The notes under the pieces are model-generated. The model made no database searches. It worked only from the letters and a program-made list of their open reading frames with translations, and was not told where the DNA came from. A stretch of 5,522 nt of DNA from an uncultured Clostridia bacterium (GTDB lineage: Bacteria > Bacillota > Clostridia > Christensenellales > UBA1242): the NCBI GenBank assembly GCA_946487985.1, contig CAMLUY010000071.1, forward strand, positions 1-5,522, in the 5' to 3' direction. Numbering within the stretch: position 1 is the first letter of the stretch; every line of letters starts with the position of its first letter. Position numbers and translations under genes: made by a program. This document shows positions 1 through 4,534 of the stretch, piece after piece.

Positions 1-63
1 GTAAAGTACTTCTTTGTGATAATCTGGAATGAAATAGTTGATTATTTTGCCTCTCTGCCTTGA
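1..63 (+). CDS. Possible C-terminal tail of an upstream gene (partial)
   Basis: Frame 1 is open from the left edge to a TGA at 61-63 and would encode about 20 residues ending in DYFASLP. No start lies inside the window, so this could only be the end of a gene that begins upstream. The residues match no family I recognise. An open stretch this short is expected by chance in AT-rich DNA, and no clear terminator hairpin follows it. The minus strand has no ATG, GTG or TTG start here. Treat it as a possibility only. Confidence 0.2.
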   Translation, partial: VKYFFVIIWNEIVDYFASLP

Positions 64-82
64 TTTTTGCGAATTTATTTTG
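64..82 (+). repeat. Copy 1 of a 19-bp promoter-proximal element
   Basis: TTTTTGCGAATTTATTTTG lies directly upstream of the HU promoter, and its final TTG is the first half of the -35 box. An 18/19 match occurs at 4050-4068 at the same offset in front of the promoter of the small gene at 4111. It could be an UP-like element contacted by the RNA polymerase alpha subunit, or a binding site shared by both promoters. The match is read directly; its role is inferred. Confidence 0.5.
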
Positions 83-110
83 ATTTTAAAGAAAAATGTG
101 GTAATATACT
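80..110 (+). promoter_or_regulatory. Probable sigma-A promoter of the HU gene
   Basis: A TTGATT -35 box (80-85) is followed after 16 bp by TAATAT (102-107), which is preceded by TGG, an extended -10 arrangement. An overlapping TATACT (105-110) is an alternative -10 at 19 bp spacing. Either would give a leader of roughly 30-35 nt before the HU start. The ribosome site AAGGAG (135-140) lies 9 nt before the ATG. The DNA just upstream (64-82) is an AT-rich element that recurs at 4050-4068. Confidence 0.6.
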
Positions 111-149
111 CATAGGCGGAAGCCAAAAAAGAAAAAGGAGATTTAATAG

Positions 150-425
150 ATGAACAAACAACAGTTTATCAAAGCCTTCGCTGAGGAAGCAAACTTCACT
201 CAAAAAGATGCAGGTATCGCTTTTGATGCAATGGCAAATGTAATTGCAAAAGCATTACAATCAGGAGAGAAGATTCAAATTGCTGGATTCGGCACATTTG
301 AAATGAAGGAAAGGTGCGCAAGAGAAGGCATCAACCCAATGACAAAAGAAAAGGTTTCAATCCCAGCTTGCAAAGTACCAACCTTTAAGTTTGGTTCGTC
401 ATTCAAAGACTCAGTTGCAGAGTAG
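150..425 (+). CDS. hup: HU-family nucleoid DNA-binding protein
   Basis: HU proteins form dimers that bend and compact DNA with little sequence preference. At 91 residues this has the usual HU length. The N-terminal helices (about 3-38) are followed by the signature GFGTFE (46-51), the beta-arm, and the C-terminal segment with KVPTFKFG. The intercalating proline at the arm tip is present (P63, in INP). The common Arg before it in the RNP motif is Ile here (I61), so minor-groove contacts may differ. Cysteines C56 and C74 occupy positions that face each other across the arm strands in HU structures. The ATG has AAGGAG 9 nt upstream. The gene has its own promoter and a terminator directly after it, so it is probably monocistronic. 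Its family is certain; whether it is the main HU of the cell is not known. Confidence 0.95.
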   Translation: MNKQQFIKAFAEEANFTQKDAGIAFDAMANVIAKALQSGEKIQIAGFGTFEMKERCAREGINPMTKEKVSIPACKVPTFKFGSSFKDSVAE

Positions 426-432
426 TGTAACT

Positions 433-465
433 AAAAAAAATCGGATTTTCAGATCCGATTTTTTT
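433..465. terminator. Hairpin terminator between HU and the convergent rubrerythrin-like gene
   Basis: The arms AATCGGAT (439-446) and ATCCGATT (453-460) are perfectly complementary around a 6-nt loop. They are flanked by an A-run on the left and a T-run on the right. The hairpin works as an intrinsic terminator for HU on the plus strand. Because the A-run becomes a T-run on the other strand, it also suits transcription arriving from the right. It overlaps the first two bases (464-465) of the TAA stop of the minus-strand gene. Confidence 0.9.
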
Positions 466-1048
466 AATCCTTTTTTGGCACTTTCACATATCCTTGTCCA
501 TAGCCGCATAACGGACAGTTTGACCATGCCGTCTTGCCTTTTTCAAAATAGCCGCAGTTGCCGCACTCCCAAAGCAGGTCCTTTTCTGATTTGTAAAGGC
601 TTTTGCTATCGAATTTTTCTGCCAGATTGCTGAGAATGTCAGATGTCTTTTCGCCCACTTTGGATATCCTCAAAAATATGTCTGATATTTTTTTGAAGCC
701 CTCGTCTGCTGCGATTTTGGCAAAATGAGGATATACATTTTTTGACTGATATTTCTCAATGTCGGCAGAATCTTTCAATGATGTTTTTAAAAGCTGGTTT
801 TCAAAAGGATAGCCGGCTTCAATATTGACATTCTCGCGCCGCTTTTGAGATTCTTCAAGCATGATTTTGTACATGACTCCGGCGTGCGCCATTTTGAGAG
901 AGGCGATCTTTTTCATAATATTTGAGATGTAAAAAAATCCTTCGTCAGCTGCGCTCTTTGCGATAAACTGATATCTTGCGCCGTCCTGACAAAGTCCTGC
1001 AAAACTGCGCGCAATACATTCTTTTGTTTTGCTATCATTAAATTCCAT
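464..1048 (-). CDS. Rubrerythrin-like protein with degraded diiron site and rubredoxin-like domain
   Basis: Rubrerythrins reduce peroxide in anaerobes, using a diiron four-helix bundle fed by a C-terminal rubredoxin domain. This 194-residue protein has the family layout. Two matching helix pairs each carry an AADEGF motif (33-38 and 113-118). A rubredoxin-like zinc/iron site follows, with C162-x2-C165-x12-C178-x2-C181. By hand alignment most diiron ligands are replaced. The first-helix Glu of FAGESQ is L19. The Glu of the first ExxH is K52, with H55 kept. ENYE reads E98-K-Y-Q101. The last ExxH is G132 and T135. Peroxidase activity by the usual mechanism is therefore unlikely, and an electron-transfer, iron or structural role is possible. 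The ATG at 1048 is preferred over an in-frame TTG at 1060 because GGAGG (1058-1054) sits 5 nt before the ATG, whereas the TTG would place this site inside the gene. Confidence 0.85.
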   Translation of the reverse strand: MEFNDSKTKECIARSFAGLCQDGARYQFIAKSAADEGFFYISNIMKKIASLKMAHAGVMYKIMLEESQKRRENVNIEAGYPFENQLLKTSLKDSADIEKYQSKNVYPHFAKIAADEGFKKISDIFLRISKVGEKTSDILSNLAEKFDSKSLYKSEKDLLWECGNCGYFEKGKTAWSNCPLCGYGQGYVKVPKKD

Positions 1049-1053
1049 TTTTT

Positions 1054-1058
1054 CCTCC
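1054..1058 (-). promoter_or_regulatory. Ribosome binding site that fixes the rubrerythrin-like start
   Basis: Read on the minus strand this is GGAGG, followed by AAAAA and then ATG at 1048. It decides for the ATG over the longer TTG reading. Confidence 0.85.
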
Positions 1059-1092
1059 AAAAATATTATTCCTCAATAAAGTAATATTAAAC

Positions 1093-1121
1093 ATTTGATT
1101 TTTTCTCTAAAATTATGTAAA
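1093..1121 (-). promoter_or_regulatory. Candidate promoter of the rubrerythrin-like gene
   Basis: On the minus strand TTTACA (1121-1116) is followed after 17 bp by TCAAAT (1098-1093), each about four to five of six to consensus. It covers almost the same bases as the candidate plus-strand promoter of the next gene, so the two would exclude each other. Intergenic AT-richness makes chance matches likely. Confidence 0.3.
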
Positions 1122-1123
1122 CT
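1095..1123 (+). promoter_or_regulatory. Candidate promoter of the CYTH-like gene
   Basis: TTGATT (1095-1100) is followed after 17 bp by TAAACT (1118-1123). Transcription would begin near 1130, leaving a leader of about 47 nt before the TTG start at 1177. The -10 is only four of six to consensus. Confidence 0.35.
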
Positions 1124-1164
1124 ATAACTATCGTAGACGTATTTTTATTGTTGTGAAAGCGTTT

Positions 1165-1170
1165 GGAGGT
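1165..1170 (+). promoter_or_regulatory. Ribosome binding site that fixes a TTG start
   Basis: GGAGGT lies 6 nt before a TTG at 1177. The longer reading from GTG at 1153 has no ribosome site upstream and would bury this one within the coding sequence, so the TTG is the better start. Confidence 0.75.
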
Positions 1171-1176
1171 CGAAAG

Positions 1177-1917
1177 TTGGAAAATAAACTTGAATTTGAT
1201 AATAAAAAAAGATATCACTATGTGCTTTTGGGCTTTGCCAAATTTGAGGACATTTTGAAAATAATGACGGAGAATTTGAAGTTCTATCGCATAGCCAATA
1301 TGGGACCTTTACATGAAAAGGAAATCTTTTATGACGTGCCTGGGAATATGCTTTCAGATTCTGGCATAGTGATTTCAAAGCAATATGAAAATGGGAAAAT
1401 ACGCTTGAAAGTGCGAAAAATCAGCAGGCTTCAAGGGGAGCTGAAAAAGCCAAGCAAAAAGTTTGAGCTTGGCGTACTTGGCAAAAATGAAGAGCCAAAG
1501 GATTTTTCACTTCAAATTTCCTCTGCAATCGAAAGCGCTTTCAATACCAAGTTTACTGTTGACATTGACGCCTTTGTGCGAATGACAGAACCTAAAATCG
1601 AAGTGCTTGTTGATGCCAACCAATATCAAATCATCTGCGGTACAGGCTATCGCGCAACAATGATTTTTGAAAATGCGACCTATCGCGACATTGCGACGAA
1701 CAAAAAAGTTTCGCGCCTTGGCGTAACTCTTCAACTGCCAAGTGCTGAGTATGAAGAAAGCCGAGAGCTTCTCGACCTGATTGACAAACAAATCAGCTCT
1801 CTTGCAAGAATCAATCTTTCTCGTTTTGAGATTGCCGAGCAGCTTCTGTACAGCGAGCCGCTTGATCTTGAAGAACTTGAAGAGCAGATGAATGAAGACG
1901 GCGAACAGGAACAATAA
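1177..1917 (+). CDS. CYTH-like domain protein of unknown function
   Basis: From the TTG start the product is a 246-residue soluble protein with no signal peptide or membrane segment. It resembles the CYTH fold (triphosphate tunnel enzymes: thiamine triphosphatase, inorganic triphosphatase, class IV adenylate cyclase). Residues 50-80 follow the CYTH pattern of an aromatic-Asp-x-Pro turn, then Leu, then Gly-Ile, then Glu-Asn-Gly-Lys and alternating Leu/Arg. Residues 136-188 look like the second half, with EVLVDA near 142 and a final strand LGVTLQLP. The N-terminal ExExK metal/triphosphate motif that defines active CYTH enzymes is not visible, and the acidic residues expected in the last strand are missing. 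If the fold is right, the protein may be non-catalytic. The C-terminus (about 228-246) is strongly acidic. The assignment rests on pattern matching by eye, so a hypothetical protein is the fallback. It is expressed alone, with a terminator downstream. Confidence 0.75.
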   Translation: MENKLEFDNKKRYHYVLLGFAKFEDILKIMTENLKFYRIANMGPLHEKEIFYDVPGNMLSDSGIVISKQYENGKIRLKVRKISRLQGELKKPSKKFELGVLGKNEEPKDFSLQISSAIESAFNTKFTVDIDAFVRMTEPKIEVLVDANQYQIICGTGYRATMIFENATYRDIATNKKVSRLGVTLQLPSAEYEESRELLDLIDKQISSLARINLSRFEIAEQLLYSEPLDLEELEEQMNEDGEQEQ

Positions 1918-1923
1918 TTTGTT

Positions 1924-1959
1924 GGACAGACTTGCACTATTGCAGTTTGTCCTTTTTTT
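1924..1959 (+). terminator. Intrinsic terminator after the CYTH-like gene
   Basis: GGACAGACT (1924-1932) pairs with AGTTTGTCC (1944-1952) with one G-U pair, and the helix continues after a bulged T into GCA/TGC around a CTAT loop. Seven T residues follow (1953-1959). It begins 7 nt after the TAA stop. Confidence 0.88.
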
Positions 1960-1977
1960 AGTGCTAAAAATCTGTCC
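1924..1977 (+). other. Competing RNA fold overlapping the terminator
   Basis: The left arm of the terminator, GGACAGA (1924-1930), is also perfectly complementary to TCTGTCC (1971-1977). The adjoining GCACTA (1934-1939) is perfectly complementary to TAGTGC (1959-1964). Together they form a nested two-part helix that places the terminator right arm and most of the T-run in its loop. The two folds cannot coexist. The function is unknown; see the finding. Confidence 0.5.
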
Positions 1978-1996
1978 ATTTACATAATTTACCATA

Positions 1997-3508
1997 GTGG
2001 AAACAAAACTTAAATTCTCAACAAAATTTTGCTATGGTATAGGCAGTTTGGGGTACAGCTCAATGTCGCAAACATTGAACAGCTTTATCATGTTTTTTGC
2101 TACGGCTGTTATGGGGATTTCTGGCTCGCTTGTGGGAGTTGCTATTGCAATATCCTCGCTTTGGGACGGTGTCAGTGACCCGCTCGTAGGCTATCTGTCT
2201 GACAACACAAAGAATAAGTTTTTTGGCAAACGCCTTGGCTTCATGTTTTTTGGCATATTCGTGATTGCCTTTCTCAACCTGCTCATTTGGTCAATGCCAG
2301 CAAGCCTGCCAGAACTTGGCAAATTTTTCTATCTTCTCATTGGCATGCTCGCCATTGAAACTGCAAATACCTGCTTTGGCACTCCATTTGCTGCGCTTGC
2401 AATAGACATTGCACCAGATTACAACGAGCAGTCCAAAGTGCAAAGCTTCAAAACAGCGTTCAATATCATCGGAATGATTTTGCCAAGCGTGCTGATGTAT
2501 TTTTTCATGTCTTCAATTTCAATCAGCATTCAACAAAGCTACACCCAGCAGGGCTATATTAAAATTGCCTGCATCAATTCAGCACTGCTGATTATTTTTG
2601 GGCTTATCACCATCTTCTCAACGCTCAGGCATATTCACAAACACAAAGTTTACAGCTTTGAACAGCCAAAGGAAAAGTTCGATTTTGGCACACTGATGTC
2701 AGGCTACTTCAACGTCTTGAAGAAAAAAGACTTTCGCGCAGTCATTCTCGGCTACTCTTTTGCGACCATAGCGTCTGCCTTCTTGACCTCTGTGGGTATG
2801 CACCTTTTCACATATTGCTATCACTTTTCATCATCGCAAATATCAATGGTTCTGATTTCGCTTTTTGGCGGAGCAATCGCCTCGCAACCACTTTGGGTGT
2901 ATCTGTCCAAAAGAATGGACAAAAAGCAGGCTCTCATACTTTCGCTTTCAACAATAATCTTTGGCATATTTCTCACAGTAATAACCTTTCTTTTCCGTGA
3001 TTTTATTCCAAACCAGACGATGTTTCTTATCGCAATACCATGCCTTATTTGCTGCGGAATCGGTGCAGGGGCGATGTACTCACTGCCTTTTGCAATGTAT
3101 GCCGATTGTGTAACATTGGAGATTTTCAAAACAGGTCAAAACAACGCAGGTGCGTATACCGGCTATTTCACGTTTACCTACAACCTTGCAAACTCGATAG
3201 CCCTTTTGATTATTGGCATATTGCTTGATGTAATCAAATTTGACTCCACTATGCCGCTGCAAGCAATGTCCGTTCAAAATGGGCTTGGCATAATAGTGTT
3301 TTTTGGCGTAACTATCTTTCTTGCACTGGCAATCATGATCTTTTCAAAATTTTCAATAAAAAGGTCTGATGTTCTGAAAGTCCAACTCATGCTTGACAGA
3401 GAAAAGATTTCAAGTTTCAGTGAAAAAGAAAACATAAAATCGAAGCCGATGACCACTGTAAAATCACCATCATTCGGGCTAGCTTCAAATAAAGTCAAAG
3501 AAAAATGA
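1997..3508 (+). CDS. GPH/MelB-type sodium- or proton-coupled sugar symporter (MFS)
   Basis: Members of the glycoside-pentoside-hexuronide cation symporter family import sugars with Na+ or H+. The 503-residue product has about 12 membrane helices. The N-terminal pattern KFCYGIGSLGY is typical. D57-G-V-S60-D61-P-L-V-G matches the cation site of melibiose permease (D55, N58, D59), with Ser in place of Asn. A second family signature lies at 370-398, where D370, E375, T379-G380 and the Gly/Tyr-rich stretch resemble the usual DYDELKTG...G-x-Y-x-G region. A long loop (about 209-245) links the two six-helix halves, and a charged 50-residue cytoplasmic tail follows the last helix. The substrate cannot be deduced; no glycosidase is adjacent. 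The GTG start follows an in-frame stop 12 nt upstream and is needed to keep the conserved N-terminus, but no ribosome site is visible before it. Confidence 0.9.
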   Translation: METKLKFSTKFCYGIGSLGYSSMSQTLNSFIMFFATAVMGISGSLVGVAIAISSLWDGVSDPLVGYLSDNTKNKFFGKRLGFMFFGIFVIAFLNLLIWSMPASLPELGKFFYLLIGMLAIETANTCFGTPFAALAIDIAPDYNEQSKVQSFKTAFNIIGMILPSVLMYFFMSSISISIQQSYTQQGYIKIACINSALLIIFGLITIFSTLRHIHKHKVYSFEQPKEKFDFGTLMSGYFNVLKKKDFRAVILGYSFATIASAFLTSVGMHLFTYCYHFSSSQISMVLISLFGGAIASQPLWVYLSKRMDKKQALILSLSTIIFGIFLTVITFLFRDFIPNQTMFLIAIPCLICCGIGAGAMYSLPFAMYADCVTLEIFKTGQNNAGAYTGYFTFTYNLANSIALLIIGILLDVIKFDSTMPLQAMSVQNGLGIIVFFGVTIFLALAIMIFSKFSIKRSDVLKVQLMLDREKISSFSEKENIKSKPMTTVKSPSFGLASNKVKEK

Positions 3509-3551
3509 TCTTTTTGCAAGTAAAACACGATTTTTTGCGCACACTAAATAT

Positions 3552-3557
3552 GAGGTG
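3552..3557 (+). promoter_or_regulatory. Ribosome binding site that fixes the lipoprotein start
   Basis: GAGGTG lies just upstream of ATG 3561. The GTG at 3555 inside this motif opens the same frame, but it is part of the ribosome site rather than a start. Confidence 0.75.
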
Positions 3558-3560
3558 CTC

Positions 3561-4043
3561 ATGAAAAAAATTGTGTTCATTGCTTTTATATTGCCATTAC
3601 TTCTGCTGGGCGGTTGCGGCTCAAAAGATATCGCCTACTCTGAAATGACTCGCGATAGCCAAAATATAGGCGGGGATTTGTCTTTTGAGTTTGACAACAT
3701 CACTCATACAGCCTATTTTGGCGGACAGGGAGAAATCGTTGAAAAATATGATGTTGACATTTCCAGAAACTGGCTTGAAAGCGCGAATAGGGTGGGGTTG
3801 CAGATAACTGCACCAATAAATATTTCCGACCATGAAAGCGGTTGGGCAAAACTTAATAATGAAAAGATTGAGGGCGGAAACTTTTATTCCATTGTCAACG
3901 GTAAACGCACAAACACTGCAATGTTCTATCCGGCGGTCTCTGCCGATGTGCAAAGAATAGATTTGACCATCGTGTGGCAGGACGGCATCAAGCCCCAAGA
4001 ATATACAATAGTCATACGTGATGGCACTTCGTTTGCAATTTAA
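3561..4043 (+). CDS. Small secreted lipoprotein of unknown function
   Basis: The 160-residue product begins MKKIVF, continues with a hydrophobic stretch (4-16) and ends its signal in a clear lipobox L16-G17-G18-C19. It should be lipidated on C19 and anchored on the outer face of the cytoplasmic membrane. The mature part of about 142 residues is rich in alternating hydrophobic/polar stretches and aromatic residues, which suggests a beta-sandwich. It ends in a strand-like pattern around IVWQDGIKPQEYTIVI (about 138-153). I do not recognise a named family. It lies 52 nt downstream of the symporter on the same strand with no clear terminator between them, so co-transcription is plausible. That would fit a role near the transporter, but nothing in the protein shows sugar binding. 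It has its own good ribosome site. Confidence 0.85.
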   Translation: MKKIVFIAFILPLLLLGGCGSKDIAYSEMTRDSQNIGGDLSFEFDNITHTAYFGGQGEIVEKYDVDISRNWLESANRVGLQITAPINISDHESGWAKLNNEKIEGGNFYSIVNGKRTNTAMFYPAVSADVQRIDLTIVWQDGIKPQEYTIVIRDGTSFAI

Positions 4044-4049
4044 TAAAAT

Positions 4050-4068
4050 TTTTTGCAAATTTATTTTG
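4050..4068 (+). repeat. Copy 2 of the 19-bp promoter-proximal element
   Basis: TTTTTGCAAATTTATTTTG matches 64-82 at 18 of 19 positions, and its final TTG again forms the start of the -35 box of the downstream promoter. A shorter related stretch, TTTGCAATTTA, lies just before it at 4032-4042 across the end of the lipoprotein gene. Confidence 0.5.
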
Positions 4069-4093
4069 CGACTTGATTTGTTTGTGCTATATT
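4066..4093 (+). promoter_or_regulatory. Candidate extended -10 promoter of the small gene
   Basis: TTGCGA (4066-4071) is followed after 16 bp by TATATT (4088-4093), which is preceded by TGC, an extended -10. The spacing and TGn feature are the same as in the HU promoter. Transcription would start near 4100, which puts the ribosome site almost at the RNA 5' end. Confidence 0.55.
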
Positions 4094-4110
4094 TAAAAAG
4101 GTGATTACAA

Positions 4111-4248
4111 ATGAATTATTTTTTTGGATTTGATACAAAATTAGCAGAAAATGTAGATTGGTTTTTCAACTTAAACCACCTTTTTCTCATTCTTTTCGTG
4201 GCAACTTTCATAGTGACAGCGACAGCTGTCTTTTTTTATAATCTTTAA
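4111..4248 (+). CDS. Possible 45-residue single-span membrane peptide
   Basis: ATG 4111 opens a 45-codon frame to TAA at 4246-4248. An AAGGTGA-type ribosome site (4099-4104) sits 6 nt before the ATG, and an extended -10 promoter lies just upstream. Residues 1-21 are polar/aromatic with three acidic residues. Residues 23-42 form one hydrophobic helix running HLFLILFVATFIVTATAV, followed by FFYNL. I do not recognise a family. A terminator-like hairpin and T7 run lie inside codons 35-43, so most transcripts may end before the stop codon. Options are a real small membrane protein, an mRNA made deliberately without a stop codon (as known for arfA and brfA, though this peptide is not basic like those), or a non-coding RNA with a chance frame. 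The ribosome site and hydrophobic pattern favour coding. Confidence 0.45.
   Translation: MNYFFGFDTKLAENVDWFFNLNHLFLILFVATFIVTATAVFFYNL
4215..4237 (+). terminator. Terminator-like hairpin inside the end of the small gene
   Basis: GACAGC (4215-4220) and GCTGTC (4225-4230) form a perfect 6-bp stem on a GACA loop, followed by seven T residues (4231-4237). The stop codon of the small gene comes 9 nt later. Termination would release an RNA of about 138 nt counted from the predicted start site. Confidence 0.7.
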
Positions 4249-4297
4249 TAAAAAACCGTACTTGCAGCCTGCTTTTTTGGTAGCTTGAAATTGAAAC

Positions 4298-4327
4298 AAA
4301 AAAGACAGCTTATTTGTCGCTGCCTTT
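4298..4327 (-). terminator. Intrinsic terminator downstream of tRNA-Glu
   Basis: On the minus strand AAAGGCAGC (4327-4319) pairs with GCTGTCTTT (4309-4301) with one G-U pair and a 9-nt loop. The T-run reaches 4298. It lies about 70 nt beyond the tRNA 3' end and faces the plus-strand hairpin at 4215-4237. The two stems are nearly the same sequence. Confidence 0.8.
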
Positions 4328-4333
4328 AATTTG

Positions 4334-4390
4334 AATCAGCCCAAAAACCTTGTCTTTATGCTTTATAATTCCAAAATGGTTCGACTGATT
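4334..4390 (-). other. Foldable trailer of the tRNA-Glu transcript
   Basis: Between the tRNA and its terminator the minus strand reads AATCAGTC (4390-4383), which can pair with GGCTGATT (4341-4334) as 8 bp including one G-U. Inside this helix AACC can pair with GGTT. No protein frame with a start and ribosome site is seen here. It may be no more than a processed-off trailer. Confidence 0.3.
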
Positions 4391-4396
4391 TCCCTG

Positions 4397-4471
4397 TGGT
4401 AGCCTCAAGGGGAATCGAACCCCTGATTCCGCCGTGAAAGGGCGGTGTCTTAACCGCTTGACCATGAGGCC
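4397..4471 (-). tRNA. tRNA-Glu (anticodon UUC), CCA encoded
   Basis: The minus strand folds as a complete 75-nt cloverleaf. The acceptor arms are GGCCTCA and TGAGGCT. The anticodon arm is CCGCC-CTTTCAC-GGCGG, with TTC at 4438-4436. The T arm is AGGGG-TTCGATT-CCCCT, and the discriminator A is followed by an encoded CCA (4399-4397). The D-arm region GGTCAAGCGGTTAAGAC is that of bacterial tRNA-Glu. The first acceptor pair is G1-U72 rather than a Watson-Crick pair, which is slightly unusual but tolerated. The gene stands alone, with its own strong promoter and terminator. Confidence 0.97.
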
Positions 4472-4474
4472 ATA

Positions 4475-4498
4475 TATCAAAATGGGAGTTTTTTGATA
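4475..4498 (-). other. Inverted repeat in the tRNA-Glu 5' leader
   Basis: TATCAAAA (4475-4482) and TTTTGATA (4491-4498) are perfect inverted repeats around 8 nt. The predicted transcription start is near 4499, so this hairpin would form almost the whole 5' leader that RNase P removes, ending 3 nt before the mature tRNA end. Confidence 0.55.
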
Positions 4499-4505
4499 CT
4501 TCCTC

Positions 4506-4534
4506 ATTATATCTTATTGCTCAATGCTTGTCAA
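4506..4534 (-). promoter_or_regulatory. Perfect-consensus sigma-A promoter of tRNA-Glu
   Basis: On the minus strand TTGACA (4534-4529) and TATAAT (4511-4506) are separated by exactly 17 bp, matching consensus at 12 of 12 positions. Such promoters are typical of stable RNA genes. The -35 box sits at the centre of a 17-bp palindrome (4523-4539). Confidence 0.92.

Noticed and set aside
391..633. Plus-strand frame of 80 codons overlapping the HU end and the rubrerythrin-like gene
   Set aside because: It crosses a strong terminator and lies antisense to the rubredoxin-like domain; the Cys/Ser-rich residues are a shadow of that gene.
1062..1088. Inverted repeat AATATTA/TAATATT in the divergent intergenic region
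   Set aside because: The arms are only 7 bp, purely A/T, and 13 nt apart in AT-rich DNA, so chance explains it; it matches no operator I know.
1507..1995. Minus-strand frame of 162 codons opposite the CYTH-like gene
   Set aside because: It starts inside the symporter leader, runs through the terminator, and has low-complexity Cys/Asn-rich composition without family features. The plus-strand gene has a clear ribosome site and terminator.
4249..4297. GCAG/CTGC and ACC/GGT complementarity followed by T-runs near 4254-4281
   Set aside because: The stems are too short or leave a one-base loop, so no stable hairpin forms. I see nothing else in this gap.
4310..4507. Minus-strand frame of 65 codons across the tRNA-Glu gene
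   Set aside because: The whole middle is the tRNA cloverleaf and the ends are its leader and trailer, so translation is not expected.
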